Below, one piece after another: positions 47,195 to 58,293 of a stretch of 64,000 bases of DNA. Location: positions 1,367,894,393-1,367,958,392 of the forward strand of contig OY728130.1 of assembly GCA_963277665.1 (NCBI GenBank), given 5' to 3'. Position 1 is the stretch's first letter, and each line of letters starts with the position of its first letter. Under the pieces are notes generated by a model. It had not been told where the DNA came from. It searched no databases and saw nothing but the letters and a program-made list of their open reading frames with translations. Source of the DNA: Viscum album (Eukaryota; Streptophyta; Magnoliopsida; Santalales; Viscaceae). Made by a program: the position numbers and the translations under genes.

Positions 47195-48890
47195 GGGGAG
47201 AGGTTCCAAGGGGGTGGGTGGGTGTTTGGGGGGTGTCCAAGGGATATGGGAGGGGTGTCCAAGGTGTGTTTGGGGCTGTCCTAGGGGTCGGGGGGTGTAA
47301 ATGAGGGTGGGGGGTGTCCAAGGGGTGGGGGTGTCCAAGGGATATGGGAGGGGTGTCCAAGGTGTGTTTGGGGCTGTCCAAGGAGTCGGTTGGGTGTAAA
47401 TGAGGGTGGGGGGGGGGGCTGTCCAAGGGGTGGGGGGGTATCCAAGTGGTGGGGGGGTGTCCAAGGGATATAGGAGGGGTGTCCAAGGGGTGTTTGGGGC
47501 TGTCCAAGGGGATGGGGGGGTTTCCAAGGGGTAGGGGGGTTTCCAAGGGGTCGGGGGGTGTCCAGGGGGTGGGGGGCTGTCCAAGGGGTGGGGGGGTGTC
47601 CAAGGGGTGGGGGGGGTGTCCAAGGGATATGGGAGGGGTGTCCAAGGGGTGTTTGGGGCTGTCCTAGTGTTCGGGGGGTGTAAATGAGGGTGGGGGGCTG
47701 TCGAAGGGGTGGGGGGTGTCCAAGGGGTGGGGGGTGTCCAAGGGATATGGGAGTGGTGTCCAAGGTGTCTGGGAGTTCTGTCCAAGGGGCCGGTTGGGTG
47801 TAAATGAGGGTGGGGGGGCTGTCCAAGGGGTGGGGGGGTGTCCAAGGGGTGGGGGGTGTCCAAGGGATATGGGAGGGGTGTCCAAGGTGTGTTTGGGGCT
47901 GTCCTAGGGGTCGGGGGGGTGTAAATGAGGGTGGGGGGTGTCCAAGGGATATGGGAGGGGTGTCCAAGGTGTGTTTGGGGCTGTCCAAGGAGTCGGTTGG
48001 GTGTAAATGAGGGTGGGGGGGGCTGTCCAAGGGGTGGGGGGTGTCCAAGTGGTGGGGGGGGGGGGTCCAAGGGATATAGGAGGGGTGTCCAAGGGGTGTT
48101 TGGGGCTGTCCAAGGGGATGAGGGGGTTTCCAAGGGGTCGGGGGGGTTTCCAAGGGGTCGGGGGGGTGTCCAGGGGGTGGGGGGCTGTCCAAGGGGTGGG
48201 GGGTGTCCAAGGGGTGGGGGGGTGTCCAAGGGATATGGGAGGGGTGTCCAAGGGGTGTTTGGGGCTGTCCTAGTGTTCGGGGGGTGTAAATGAGGGTGGG
48301 GGGCTGTCGAAGGGGTGGGGGTGTCCAAGGGGTGGGGGGTGTCCAAGGGATATGGGAGTGGTGTCCAAGGTGTCTGGGAGTTCTGTCCAAGGGGCCGGTT
48401 GGGTGTAAATGAGGGTGGGGGGGCTGTCCAAGGGGTGGGGGGTGTCCAAGGGGTGGGGGTGTCCAAGGGATATGGGAGGGGTGTCCAAGGGGTGTTTGGG
48501 GCTGTCCAAGGGCTCGGGGGGGTGTCCAGGGGTCGGGGGGGTGTCCAAGGGGTCTGGGAGGGATGTCAAGGTGTGGGGGGGGGGTGTCCAATGGGTGTTT
48601 GAGGCTGTACTAGGGGTCTTGGGGGTGTAAATGAGGGTGGGGGGGCTGTCCAAGGGGTGGGGGGTGTCCAAGGGATGGGGGGTGTCCAAGGGATATGGGA
48701 GGGGTGTCCAATGGGTGTTTGAGGCTGTACTAGGGGTCGTGGGGGTGTAAATGAGGGTGGGGGGGCTGTCCAAGGGGTGGGGTGTCCAAGGGTTGTGGTG
48801 GGGCTCCAATGTGGTGGGGGAGGGCTGGCCAGGTTGTTAGGTGGGTATAGATGAGGGTGGGGTTCAGTTGGGGCTTGGGGGAGGGCTAGC
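47195..48890 (+). repeat. G-rich minisatellite 2 in the CACTA element
   Basis: About 1.7 kb of GGGGTGTCCAAGGGGTGG variants with insertions GATATGGGAGGGG, TGTTTGGGGCTGTCC and GGGTGTAAATGAGGG. A block starting GTCCTAGTGTTCGGGG near 47663 recurs near 48267 (period about 604 bp). Shares GTGTCCAAGGGG with minisatellite 1 although the two lie on opposite sides of the coding region. Proline-rich open frames on the minus strand are artefacts. Confidence 0.95.
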
Positions 48891-48967
48891 ATGGTTATTT
48901 TTGTTGTTTGGTTTCTGGTTGCTTTTTGGTGAGAGCAGTGCAATTATTTTAAAAAAAAATATCGCTT

Positions 48968-49445
48968 TCACGTCGGTTATTTTATAACCGACGTGGTAAA
49001 TAAATCGGTAGGGGTTTATCACGTCGGTTTTTTCGAGAACCGACGTGATAAACCGTTCCCAGGCCTTTTATCACGTCGGTTCTTAATATAACCGACGTGC
49101 TAAAAGGCCTGGGAATCGATTTACCACGTCGGTTATTGGATAACCGACGTGCTAAAACGTTTCCCAGGCCTTTTTATCACGTCGGTTATTTAAGAAATCG
49201 ACGTGATAATAGGCCCGGGGGAGGGTTTATCACGTCGGTTTAGAAAATAACCGACGTGATAACCCCCCCCCCCCCCCGCGCATATTTATCACGTCGGTTA
49301 TTAATGAACTGACGTGATAAACACCGTGATGTTAGGGATGTTACGTCGGGTTTTAAATAACCGACGTAAAAAACGTTATTTATAACGTCGTCCGTATTAA
49401 CGTCGCCTAAAAACCGACGTAAATAATGAAAAATAACCGACGTAA
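48968..49445. repeat. Right subterminal palindromes of the CACTA element
   Basis: About eight palindromes of form CACGTCGGTT-n-AACCGACGTG, followed by single ACGTCGG copies near the end. They share the CGTCGGTTAT core with the left set, but most carry flanking C/G (CACGTC...GACGTG) and contain spacers such as CCTTTTATCACG, unlike the left set. A C-run at 49263-49277 lies inside. Confidence 0.93.
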
Positions 49446-49507
49446 AAAATGTTTTCTGCACTAGTGTACAAGGAGGGTAAGTCCGATGTGGGACTCAGAA
49501 ATACCCA

Positions 49508-49590
49508 CATCCCTCCTTGTAATTAGTTTTACTCATCTATAAAAGAATGTCTCCACCTCACATTGAGGTAAGGGGAATTCACCAATAACA
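49508..49590 (+). repeat. Truncated 5' LTR of the right-hand inner copia copy
   Basis: Forward LTR from about CCCTCCTTGTAATTAG to CCAATAACA at 49590, missing its first ~45 bp. It faces the inverted LTR remnant (49467-49507), creating a palindrome. Primer site TGGTATCAGAG follows. Confidence 0.88.
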
Positions 49591-50135
49591 TGGTATCAGA
49601 GGGATCTTAATCCCGACCCTCCCTCCCAGCGGATTCCTGGTTTTGTCCGGCCCCACCTGTCTCCCCTCAGGCCTTGCCCTTCCCGGCGGTCATCTCTCCT
49701 GCGTGGCTCCCCTCCCAGCGGCCCTCTCTCCCAGTGCGGCTCCCCTCCCGGCGCCCTCGCCCAGCGGCGCCCTCGCCCCGACGCCCTCGCCCAGCGGCGC
49801 CCTCGCCCCGATGCCCTCACCCAGTGGCGCCCTCGCCCAGCGACCCCCTCGCTCCGGCTCCCAGCGCGACTCCCGGCGTCTCCCCTTCCCAGCGGCCCGA
49901 CGTCTCCTCCCGGCGGCCCTATCTCCCTCAGGCGGCTCCTCGACGCCCCTCTCCCGCGTGCTCGACCAGCGACCTCGCCCGCAGCCTTCCGCGCTCGCCC
50001 CGCCCTCCTTGCGCGCTCGTCCCGGCGACCCAGCGCTAGCCACGCCTTCCCCGGCTCTTCCCGGAGGTTCCCGCTCCCGCCCGCCCTTCCGACTGTTCCT
50101 GATGACCGCGCCACCCGCGCCTCTTGCCGCCCACC
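49591..50135 (+). other. GC-rich leader of the inner copia element
   Basis: About 500 bp of C/G-rich sequence between primer site and gag, with a local tandem of GGCGCCCTCGCCC(A/C)GC words (about 49750-49850). Stop-poor on both strands, so long frames appear that I do not accept as genes. Confidence 0.7.
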
Positions 50136-50966
50136 ATGGACGCTTTCTTGGTTCTGCCTTCCCTGATTACCACCTCCTCTCGGCTTGTAGATGACTGGCT
50201 GGACGCCACAAATTTCTTCGTCTGGCGAAAGACAGTCTTGATGTCCCTGAGCGGCATGGGCCTTCATTCTCATCTTGAGAATCCTCCATCCACCATGGAT
50301 GACACCAAATTTGACTCTTTGCAACTTGTGGATAGAAAAATATTCGCATTACTGGTCAACTCCATGGACCGATCGGTGAAAGATGTTACCCGGACTGCCA
50401 ACACTGTCAAAGAACTATGGGATTCGTTGACTGTCATGTATTCCAAGACCAACAACTTGGCTCGAGTTTCCGACATTCTACAACGTCTATCCCACATCCG
50501 ACAGTAGGATCGAACCTTTCCGGCCTATTTCTTGGAATGGAAAGGTCTTCGGGACGAACTGCAAGAGCTCTGGACTGTTCCTCAGACTCTGACAGAAGCG
50601 CAGACTCAACGGGACCAGCTCTGCATTTTCAATCTCCTGAATGGCCTCGCCCCGGACTATGCCACGACGGCCACCGAGATGCTTGTCAGCCCTTCTATGT
50701 TGGATATCCCACAGGTATATCATCGCCTGGGGAAATATCATCATCCCCTTTCCCCACATGTCCCCAGCCCTAATCACACTGCTCTCCTGGGTCGTGGCGG
50801 TGGCCGCCCTACCGGCACTCGTGGACGCGGCTGTGGAGACGGCTGACCTCGCCCCCTCTGTCAGCACTGTGGTAAGCTCGGCCACCTAGTTGACCGTTGT
50901 TGGGTCCTTCATGGCCATCCTGATTCGCACCCACGACAGGGCCATACTGCGATCCGAGATGAATCA
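50136..50966 (+). pseudogene. Gag of the inner copia, right-hand copy
   Basis: Starts at ATG 50136 (MDAFLVLPSLI). Capsid text LDATNFFVWRKTVLMSL and VKELWDSLTVMYSKTNNL, TAG at 50505-50507 (CAG expected), FPAYFLEWKGLRDELQELW, LLNGLAPDYATTATEM, TGA at 50844-50846, then an intact zinc knuckle CQHCGKLGHLVDRC (about 50862-50903) that would bind element RNA. All in one frame, so only the two stops disable it. Confidence 0.9.
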
Positions 50967-52694
50967 TTGCCTGCTGCTGCTCTTCCGTCGTCCTTGGATC
51001 TCTCCATGGCTGAGATCCAACTGATTCACGATCATAGGACCACCTCCATGCCAGGCTCTTCATCAGCATCTCTTTCCCACTCTAGTGGTCCCACTTCTTT
51101 TTTCAGTCATCGTTCCTCTGCCTGGATGCTTGACTCAGGTGCGTCCGACCATCTTACCGGGGATGCAGGTATAATCTCCAACTACCGTCCCTATACTGGT
51201 TCCTCAGCCATAACTGTTGCTGATGGTTCCACTCTCCCCATTGCGGGCTTTGGTATATGTTCTCTCACCTCCTCCCTTCACCTATCCTCGGTGGCTCATG
51301 TACCACGTAGTCCATTTAACCTGCTTTCCATTAGCAAGCTGACCAAGGATCTCAATTGTAATGCTATCTTTACCTCGTCTTCTGTTTTGTTTCAGGAGCG
51401 GACGACGAACCAGGAACTTGGTAGAGGCCAGCTTCGAGATGGGGTGTACATGTTCAATGGCCCGACATCCATCGCCTGCACGTCTGTCCCTGCTCGTACT
51501 GTAGACCTCCATTCTCGGTTGGGCCACCCCTCTGCCTCCGCTCTTCATCAGCCCTATCCAGATATTAGTCCGCGTTTATCTTTTCATTGTGAGTCATGTA
51601 GCTTTGCGAAACACCATCGCACATCATATTTTCCTCAAGTTGACACATGGGCCACCAAACCCTTTGATTTGGTTCATTCCGATGTATGGGGTCCCTGTGC
51701 CACCTCGAGTCAATCTGGGTATAAATATTACATCTCTTTCATTGATGATTTTTCCCGTATGACATGGATTTACCTTCTTCGAGATCAGACAGAAGTTCTC
51801 TCCACCTTTCAGACCTTTTACCATGAGATCCAGACACATCTTTCTATCTCTGTAAAATGTCTACGCTCTGACAATGGGCGGGAATACTTATCCACTCCCT
51901 TTCAGCAGTTTGTACGGGCACACGGCATCATCCATCAAACCTCATGTCCTGATACCCCTCAGCAAAATGGAGTGGCCGAGCGAAAACACTGGCATATTCT
52001 GGAAACTGCTCGTGTCCTCCTCTTCCACCGCAAGGTGCCTCTTCTCTTCTGGGGGGATGTCATCCTCACTGCTACTTACCTTCTCAATCATCTTCCTTCC
52101 TCCATCCTTCAGGGGGAGACTCATTTTCATACTTTGTTCCCATCTCTTCCTCCTCACTCCCTTTCACTCTGCGTCTTCAGATGTCTCTGCTATGTCCGGG
52201 ACACTCGCCTCAATCTCTCTAAACTATCTCCCAAATCCCTCCAGTATATTTTTCTCAGATATTCCCGCACTCAGCACGGCTACCGGTGCTTCTCTCCAGA
52301 CTTACGCCGCTATATCACCTCTGTCGACGTATCGTTTGTCGAGATCTCCCCTTTCACTCTACTCTCTCCTCATCCAGACACTACCATCAATGACTGTCTT
52401 CCTCTCATGATTCACCTGCCTCTGGTGTCTCCTCCTACTGGTCATCTCTTTGGACAAACCTACTCTCGTCGTCCATCGACTATACCCCCATCCAGGCCGA
52501 GGACAATATTGTTCTCACTTCATCCGATGCTCTTGTCACAGCACCCGAGGAATTTCTTATTGCGCTCCGGAAATGTACTTGCTCCTGTCAAACTACTTCT
52601 CTCTTTGTATCTTCATACATGGGTCTGTCATCTCTGGAGACAATGTCGATTCCTCGAACAGTTGGTGAAACCAAATCTCACCCCGGATGGCTAG
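50967..52694 (+). pseudogene. Protease and integrase of the inner copia, right-hand copy
   Basis: Continuous with gag. Protease site AWMLDSGASDHLTGDAG (about 51120-51170), pre-integrase box LRDGVYMFNG...VDLHSRLGHPS with HCESCSFAK zinc residues, and an integrase core with intact D (FDLVHSDVWGP), D (CLRSDNGREYL) and E (QNGVAERKH). The frame is open through FWGDVILTATYLLNHLPS; near 52330-52420 a shift occurs and the remaining residues to 52694 are out of frame. Better preserved than any other integrase in the window. Confidence 0.92.
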
Positions 52695-53806
52695 CAGCAA
52701 TGCAGGATGAATTGCAAGCTCTGGATGACAACCATACATGGGATCTAGTCCCCCTCCCCACGGGCAAATAGGCAGTCGGCTGCAAATGGATTTATACGAT
52801 CCGTCTAAATCCCAACGACTCTCTTTGCCGCCTCAAAGCCCGGCTTGTGGCGAAGGGATTTTCTCAGACATATGGCATCAATTACTTTGAGACCTTCTCT
52901 CCGGTAGCCAAGATGGCCTCTGTCCGCCTATCCATATCTCTGGCTGCTCATCATCACTGGCCGCTTCATCAACTGGATGTCAAGAATGTCTTTCTCCATG
53001 GATTTCTTGACGAAGAAGTCTACCTGCAGCAGCCCCCTGGCTTTTGTGCCTTTGGTGCCGACTCCCATGTCTGTCGCCTTCGTCGATCCCTCTATGGCCT
53101 CAAGCAGTCTCCTCAAGCTTGGTTTGGCCACTTCAGCACTGTCGTCATGGCCTTTGGCCTCTCTCGCAGTATGAAAGATTACACAGTCTTCTTCCATACG
53201 ACGACGCACGGCTGTATCTTGCTCGTGGTATATCTTGATGATATCATCATCACAGGGAGCGACTCCACAGGCATCACCAACCTCAAGGCGCACCTTCACC
53301 ACCACTTTCACACCAAAGATCTTGGTCCCCTCACCTACTTCCATGACACCGAGGTCTCCCGTTCTGAGGACACTATCTCTCTCTGTCAGCGCAAGTATGA
53401 TCTTGATATCTTGCAGGATGCAGGTGTGAGCACAGCCACTGCAGTGGACACTCCACTTGAGCCTGAGGAATGCTCTCTCCATACCGATTCAGAACCATTT
53501 CTTCATCCCGAGAGCTATCGAAGTCTGGTGGGTAGACTTAACTACCTCACCATGACGCGACCCGACATTGCCTGTGTTGTTGGCAAAGTCAGCCAGTTCA
53601 TGGAGCATCCAACCAGATCTCAGTGGGATGTTGTCCTCCGCATTGCCAAATACATCAAGAAAGACCCTGCACGTGGCCTTCAGTACTCACATCATGCTCA
53701 TTTGGACGTTGAGGCCTTTTGTGATGCGGACTATGCAGGTTGCCTCGCTACCCGCAAGTCTACTTCGGGATTCGTCGTGTTCTTCGTCAGTAACCTCATC
53801 TCTTAG
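52695..53806 (+). pseudogene. Reverse transcriptase of the inner copia
   Basis: Begins in a shifted frame with WLAAMQDELQALDDNHTWDL, TAG at 52769-52771, then CKWIYTIRLN, RLVAKGFSQTYGINYFETFS, QLDVKNVFLHGFLDEEVYLQ, GLKQSPQAWF and catalytic VVYLDDIIITGSD (LDD in place of the usual VDD). The run ends YAGCLATRKSTSGFVVF with TAG at 53804-53806 where TGG is expected. Confidence 0.92.
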
Positions 53807-54187
53807 CACAGAAAAAATCAGACTATCGTCTCTAGATTGAGTACAGAGGCCGAATACCATGCCATGGTCATAGTCACCACTGAGATCCTCTGGCTTCGTC
53901 ATCTCCTCCATGATCTCGGCTTCCCGGCACAAACCCCTGCTCATATCTGGTGTGACAATCAGGCAGCCACAAAGATTGCCTCGAATCCAGTCTTCCATGA
54001 ACGGATGAATCATATCAAAGTGGACTGCCACTTTCTTCACCACCATCTGGAGCAGAACCATATCAGCTTTGGCCATATTCCGACGGCAGATCAGCTTGTC
54101 GATCTCTTCACCAAAGGCCTCCCAGAAGCTCGCCTTGACTCTCTCACTACCAGGTTGGGTATTCACAGCCTCCATGGCCCAGCTTGA
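53807..54187 (+). pseudogene. RNase H end of the inner copia
   Basis: Same frame after the TAG: LSTEAEYHAMVIVTTEILWL, IWCDNQAATKIASNPVFHE, HIKVDCHFLHHHL and QLVDLFTKGLPEARLDSL; stop after HSLHGPA. Two copies of CAGCTTGAGGGGGAG follow (about 54180 and 54261); the second adjoins the 3' LTR and serves as the polypurine tract. Confidence 0.9.
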
Positions 54188-54275
54188 GGGGGAGTATGAG
54201 ATGGTCTTTGTGTCTTGTCATCTTTTTTCTTTGTGGGACTCAATCCAATCTGGGCATGTCCAGCTTGAGGGGGAG

Positions 54276-54408
54276 TGTTGGACCCCATTTAAGTTTAATG
54301 GGTATTTCTAAGTCCCACATCAGACTTACCCTCCTTGTAATTAGTTTTACTCATCTATAAAAGAATGTCTCCACCTCACATTGAGGTAAGGGGAATTCAC
54401 CAATAACA
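54276..54408 (+). repeat. 3' LTR of the inner copia complex
   Basis: 133 bp, TGTTGGACCCC...CCAATAACA, very close to 34476-34608. ATTTC follows at 54409-54413. Confidence 0.93.
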
Positions 54409-54413
54409 ATTTC

Positions 54414-57400
54414 ATTCACCCATTCTTTGTGTTTTACTACTTTAGAAATTGATTTTGGTTTAATTTGTGAAATGAGTGATGTCTAATTTTATAATCTCAA
54501 CCTTCTTCTAGTCTGAATCAAATCTTTATTATTTCCAAGAATATTTTCAGTTTCAACCTATTTTTGTAAGGTAGGAAATTTCAAAGTTTATCTTCCAACT
54601 TCACTTTCCTCGTCACATTATTCCTCTGAGTCTCGATATATTAGTTTTGTCTCACTTTAACTTTCATTAGAAATATTTAGTTTGTATTCCTCAACATTTT
54701 CAACATCCTTTGCTAAGGAATTTGGATTTTTAATAACTTTCACATCATAGGAATCCACCACATTTTATAAACATTTGTTTCAACATTTGTAACTTCTTCC
54801 GTTGGTTGAATATCCCATGAAAGTTCCTTTATAGTCTTTTTCATAAAATTTCCCAAGATCCGGATTTTTTATTTTTAGCAAATAGGGACTTCCAAAAACC
54901 TCGAATCATTGAATGTTTTTTGTTATACTACATTTCGTAGGAAGTCATGTTGGATTCTGGCCTTAGAAAACATCTATTTTGTACAATTACAACAACACTC
55001 ACAGGTTCTCGCTAGTAAAACTTTGAAAGTTTGTATTCTGCTAACATGCTCCTTCCCTTTCCCACCAAACTTCTATTTTACTTTCTTCTACTCTATTTTA
55101 TTATGGGGTGTATGGATCACTATACTGATGTTTGATTCCACTCTTTTTCAGATAAGATTCAAAATCATTGCATGTGAATTCTGTACCATTATATGTTATC
55201 AACTTATTTATATAAACCCCAATTTCTCTCTCAATATATCTTCTAAAAAAATCTGAACATTTCTACAATCTCTTACTTGTGTTTAATAAACATGATGTTG
55301 GTCATCTAAGTGAAATCATCAATAAAAGTGATAAAGTAAAAATATTTTTTTTGTCGATGTCTCATTGGTCCACAAAGATCTGAATGAATAATTTCAAGAG
55401 GTATGGTAGACTAAATATCAACTTTTTTATAGATTTTACTAGTCATTTTCCTTTTCTGAAAAGTTATGCAAACATCATCTTTTCTTCTTTTTAATGCTGG
55501 AAATTTTCATAGAACATCAACTTTAGAAAGTTTTTTTTTGTGATTTTCTTCCCAAGATTCCCAAGTCTGTGACCCTAAAATTTATTTTCATCTTCAACAC
55601 TTAGATAATAGGAGTCACACTATTCTTCTATCTAGAAAATATTTTCATTGGTTCTTTCTCCTTTAGTAACAACTTTTCCATCTTTCACACTTTTGATGAT
55701 AGAAGAATCTTTTCTAAAGATCACTTCTTTCCCATCATCACAAAGTTAACTTACACTAAGTAATTTTTGTTTTAGTCCATCAATAAATAGAACTTCCTTA
55801 GATTTCAACTTTTCTGCTTCAATCTCAGTTATTCCAATTCCTCCGATTTTTAAGGAACTATCATTCCTAGAGGTAACTGTTCCTCCATATTGATTTTCAA
55901 AATCTTTCATGATTTTCAAATCTTTGATCATGTGTGAAGAACAACCACAATCAAGAATCCATGGTTTGTTCCTTTTAGTTGATTTTAAGGTTGTCTCAAC
56001 AATAAATTCTCTTTCCTCAACTTTCTTCTTTACAACATTTTTTTATTTTCTAGCATAATAACCTTTCCTTGGAAGAGTTGTTATACATTCTTTGGTACGA
56101 TGGACAACCTGGTCACATCTTACACATACTTCTTCTAGACATTCAATTTTTTTTCATTGGATGTTTTCTAACATCTTAAGATTTCACTTTTTAAACTTTA
56201 TGTGTTATAGGAATGTTACCATTTCTGCTTCCACTATTTCTTCCCCTCTATTCATACCTTCTTTCAGGAAGTGACAAATTATGCCAACAGTTATATGCCT
56301 TGTGCCCATAGATTCCATAGCTCCAGCAAAAACCATCAAATCTTGGTTTTCTGTAGAAGTATAATCTTTCTCTGTAGAAATTTTGTTGAGGTTCATAACT
56401 TCTTTATGCTCTAACATTCTCTGGGCATGCGCCAACTTTCTTATATAGGGAATTTTCAAATTTTAGGAATGTGAGATTTTTCAAAACCCTTCTCAACCCA
56501 AGATTTCCCAATAGTTTTATTAACAACTGAAATGTTAGAAAAAACAGATGAATCTTTTTTTTGGAAGTTGGAGATTTCACCTGATTCTTGGAATGTGATT
56601 TTTCTGTAGCTTTAGATTATTCTACTTTTACTTCTGAAGCCTTGCTAAAATTTTCATTCAAATTTCTTTAGTACCTTTCAGCCTCAGGGGGTTTTGACTA
56701 ATTTTTGTTAGCTTCATCTTCCTTAGTTTCCAACTTCTTATTGAGGTCTTCAACTGTCTTTCCCTATTCAGAAATTCTAATTTTGTAGCCTAAGATCTTT
56801 TGAATGTATTTTTCTTCATTTTTAGCAACATCTTTTCTTCCTTCAACCACTTTTCCACTATCTTTCTTCATCCTGTTTTTCTCAAGACATGCAACAAGTT
56901 CTTGTCTAACCTAATACTCTCTATAAGATTCTTCACCTCCTCCTTCCTCACCATTTGAGGAATCTTATATTTTCTCAACTTTTGTAATGAATGTTCTGAA
57001 TAATTTTGAATTTTCATCTTCTGAAGAATTGTTGCTAGTTGAGTCAGATTCAATTTTCTTACTCAACATACTTTTTTTCTCTTGAAATTTTTTCCACCAG
57101 TATACTTATTTTATTTATTGGAAGTTTTATCAAACTTCTTCAATCAAATTTTTTCTTCATAATGATCTTAAAATTCAAAAAATTTATTTTTAGGGAAATT
57201 CATAGCAAAATGACTGATTCCATCACACTCAAAACATTTCATAGGAAGTTTTCCTCTATAATTATCTCTTCCTATTCGATAATTATTAGAGATAAAAGAC
57301 TTTATTTTTTCATTAAACTCGTCATCCTACTTATCTTCAGAATAATAAGGATCAACATCTTCGGTATCTTGAATTTTCATCTTTCTCATAGCTTAAAAAT

Positions 57401-58031
57401 CTATTTCATCTTTGATCTTCTTTTTGAATATTAGATATTTTCTCATTTTATAGGCAATAAGAAATTTATGCAATTCATCAAGTGATAGATCTTATTTATC
57501 TTCTAAAGAATAGATTTTAGAATCAAACTTGTTCATAAAGTTTCTCATGAGTTTCTTAACAATTCTAGAATCTTTCAAGAGATCTCCAAAACCACTGATG
57601 TTGCAAACAACTTTATTCACTCTATTGAAGTACTCATCAATAGTTTCTTTATCTCTCATTCTTATGTCTTCAAACTTGCTACGCTAGATTTGTATCTTTG
57701 ATTCCATAACTTTAGTATTTCCTTATAAAATACTTTCAAACTTGTCCCACATTGTCTTTGCTATTTTGAGACCTATCACCTTTATATAAACATTTTATGA
57801 TAGAGACATAATAATAGAATTTCTAGCTTTTCCATCAACTTTGATGTTTCTCTTATCAACAAAAGTCATAGGAGCATCTTTCTCAATGGGTGGAAACCCA
57901 ATTTTAGCAGCATCAACAACTTCTAGGCCAAGTTGCAAAAGATAGAGAATCATTCTATTTTTCCATCCATGAAAATTTTTTCCATCGCAAGTAGGAATTC
58001 TTTTACTGTTGACGAAATTGAGATTATCCAT
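54414..58031 (-). pseudogene. Outer copia gag, protease and integrase, decayed
   Basis: Minus-strand reading. Gag starts at ATG 58031 (MDNLNFVNSKRIPTCDGKNF, then WKNRMILYL). A knuckle remnant CWSYGIYGHKAYNC lies near 56335-56290 with its second cysteine replaced by tyrosine. The protease near 55985-55746 reads WILDCGCSSHMIKD, where the catalytic DSG is changed to DCG. The integrase core shows EIIHSDLCGPM near 55395 and NGTEFTCNDF near 55190, the second aspartate region being altered. Many frame breaks. The gene order and RT beyond the insertion identify copia; the sub-lineage (Tork/SIRE range) is not settled. Confidence 0.82.
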
Positions 58032-58070
58032 GATAAGTACTGAATAGGGTAATCTTCCTCTAATACCACT

Positions 58071-58293
58071 TGAAGTTCCCAAGGATCATTGAATCATTGG
58101 GGGGGTGAATCAATGATTGTTTTTTACAAATTTAAACTTTAAGAAACTTAACTCCTAAAACTTGTTAGAGTTTCTTCCTTATTAACTTTTAGAAAAATCA
58201 TATGCATGAAAATATAGGAAAGTAAAAAATTCACACAAGATTTACAAGGTTCGACCTCAGTGTGAGAACCTACATCCTTTCCATAGACACTCC
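58071..58293 (-). repeat. 5' LTR piece of outer copia
   Basis: Follows TAATACCA (58061-58068), the reverse complement of a tRNA-Met-type primer site. Aligns with the start of 26668-28999. Cut at 58293, just before CCTGT, by the chromovirus; the rest lies beyond the right edge. Confidence 0.78.

Larger units (their letters stand above)
37152..49466 (+). mobile_element. CACTA (En/Spm) DNA transposon, 12.3 kb
   Basis: Begins CACTAGTGCAGAAAAC and ends with its inverted copy; 27 of the outer 28 bases match by eye. Flanked by the 3-bp duplication TAC (37149-37151 and 49467-49469), the standard CACTA signature. Contains subterminal palindromes at both ends, a 5' untranslated exon, TNP2-type transposase, a second multi-exon gene with a Ulp1-like end, two G-rich minisatellites, a GC-rich palindromic array and a captured antisense fragment. 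The transposase has in-frame stops, so this copy is not autonomous, though ends and binding sites look intact. Confidence 0.96.
34476..54408 (+). mobile_element. Inner Ty1/copia complex, rearranged, with target duplication ATTTC
   Basis: Bounded by identical-type 133-bp LTRs (34476-34608 and 54276-54408) and ATTTC at 34471-34475 and 54409-54413. Between them: an inverted gag-protease-pre-integrase segment (34613-36527, minus), a forward integrase piece (36523-37070), an inverted primer site and LTR (37071-37151 continuing at 49467-49507), a CACTA transposon inside that inverted LTR, then a nearly complete forward copy (about 49508-54408). Because only the outermost ends share a duplication, the whole complex appears to have integrated as one unit. 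Confidence 0.85.
26668..58293 (-). mobile_element. Outer Ty1/copia retrotransposon, minus strand, host of nested insertions
   Basis: Element sequence is split into 26668-29356, 32928-34475 and 54414-58293 by later insertions. Minus-strand order: 5' LTR piece (58293-58071), primer-binding site, gag, protease, integrase, RT, RNase H (integrase before RT is the copia order), polypurine-rich tail, 3' LTR. At the inner insertion the frame rejoins across 54414/34475 to read EWVNEMNEELDQIEKNE, confirming one original Pol. It is heavily decayed. The 5' LTR is cut by a chromovirus and its remainder is off the window. Confidence 0.88.

Noticed and set aside
38718..48890. CRISPR-like or telomere-like array
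   Set aside because: Units are contiguous variants without unique spacers, and the motif is not the plant telomere repeat; it is a minisatellite.
47139..48943. Open frames of up to 436 codons (PPTPWTPP-like) on the minus strand of minisatellite 2
   Set aside because: Same artefact: two overlapping frames translate the same repeat with similar text, which a real gene would not show.
49596..50324. Arginine/glycine-rich minus-strand frame over the copia leader
   Set aside because: Antisense of a GC-rich leader with few stops; no recognisable domain.
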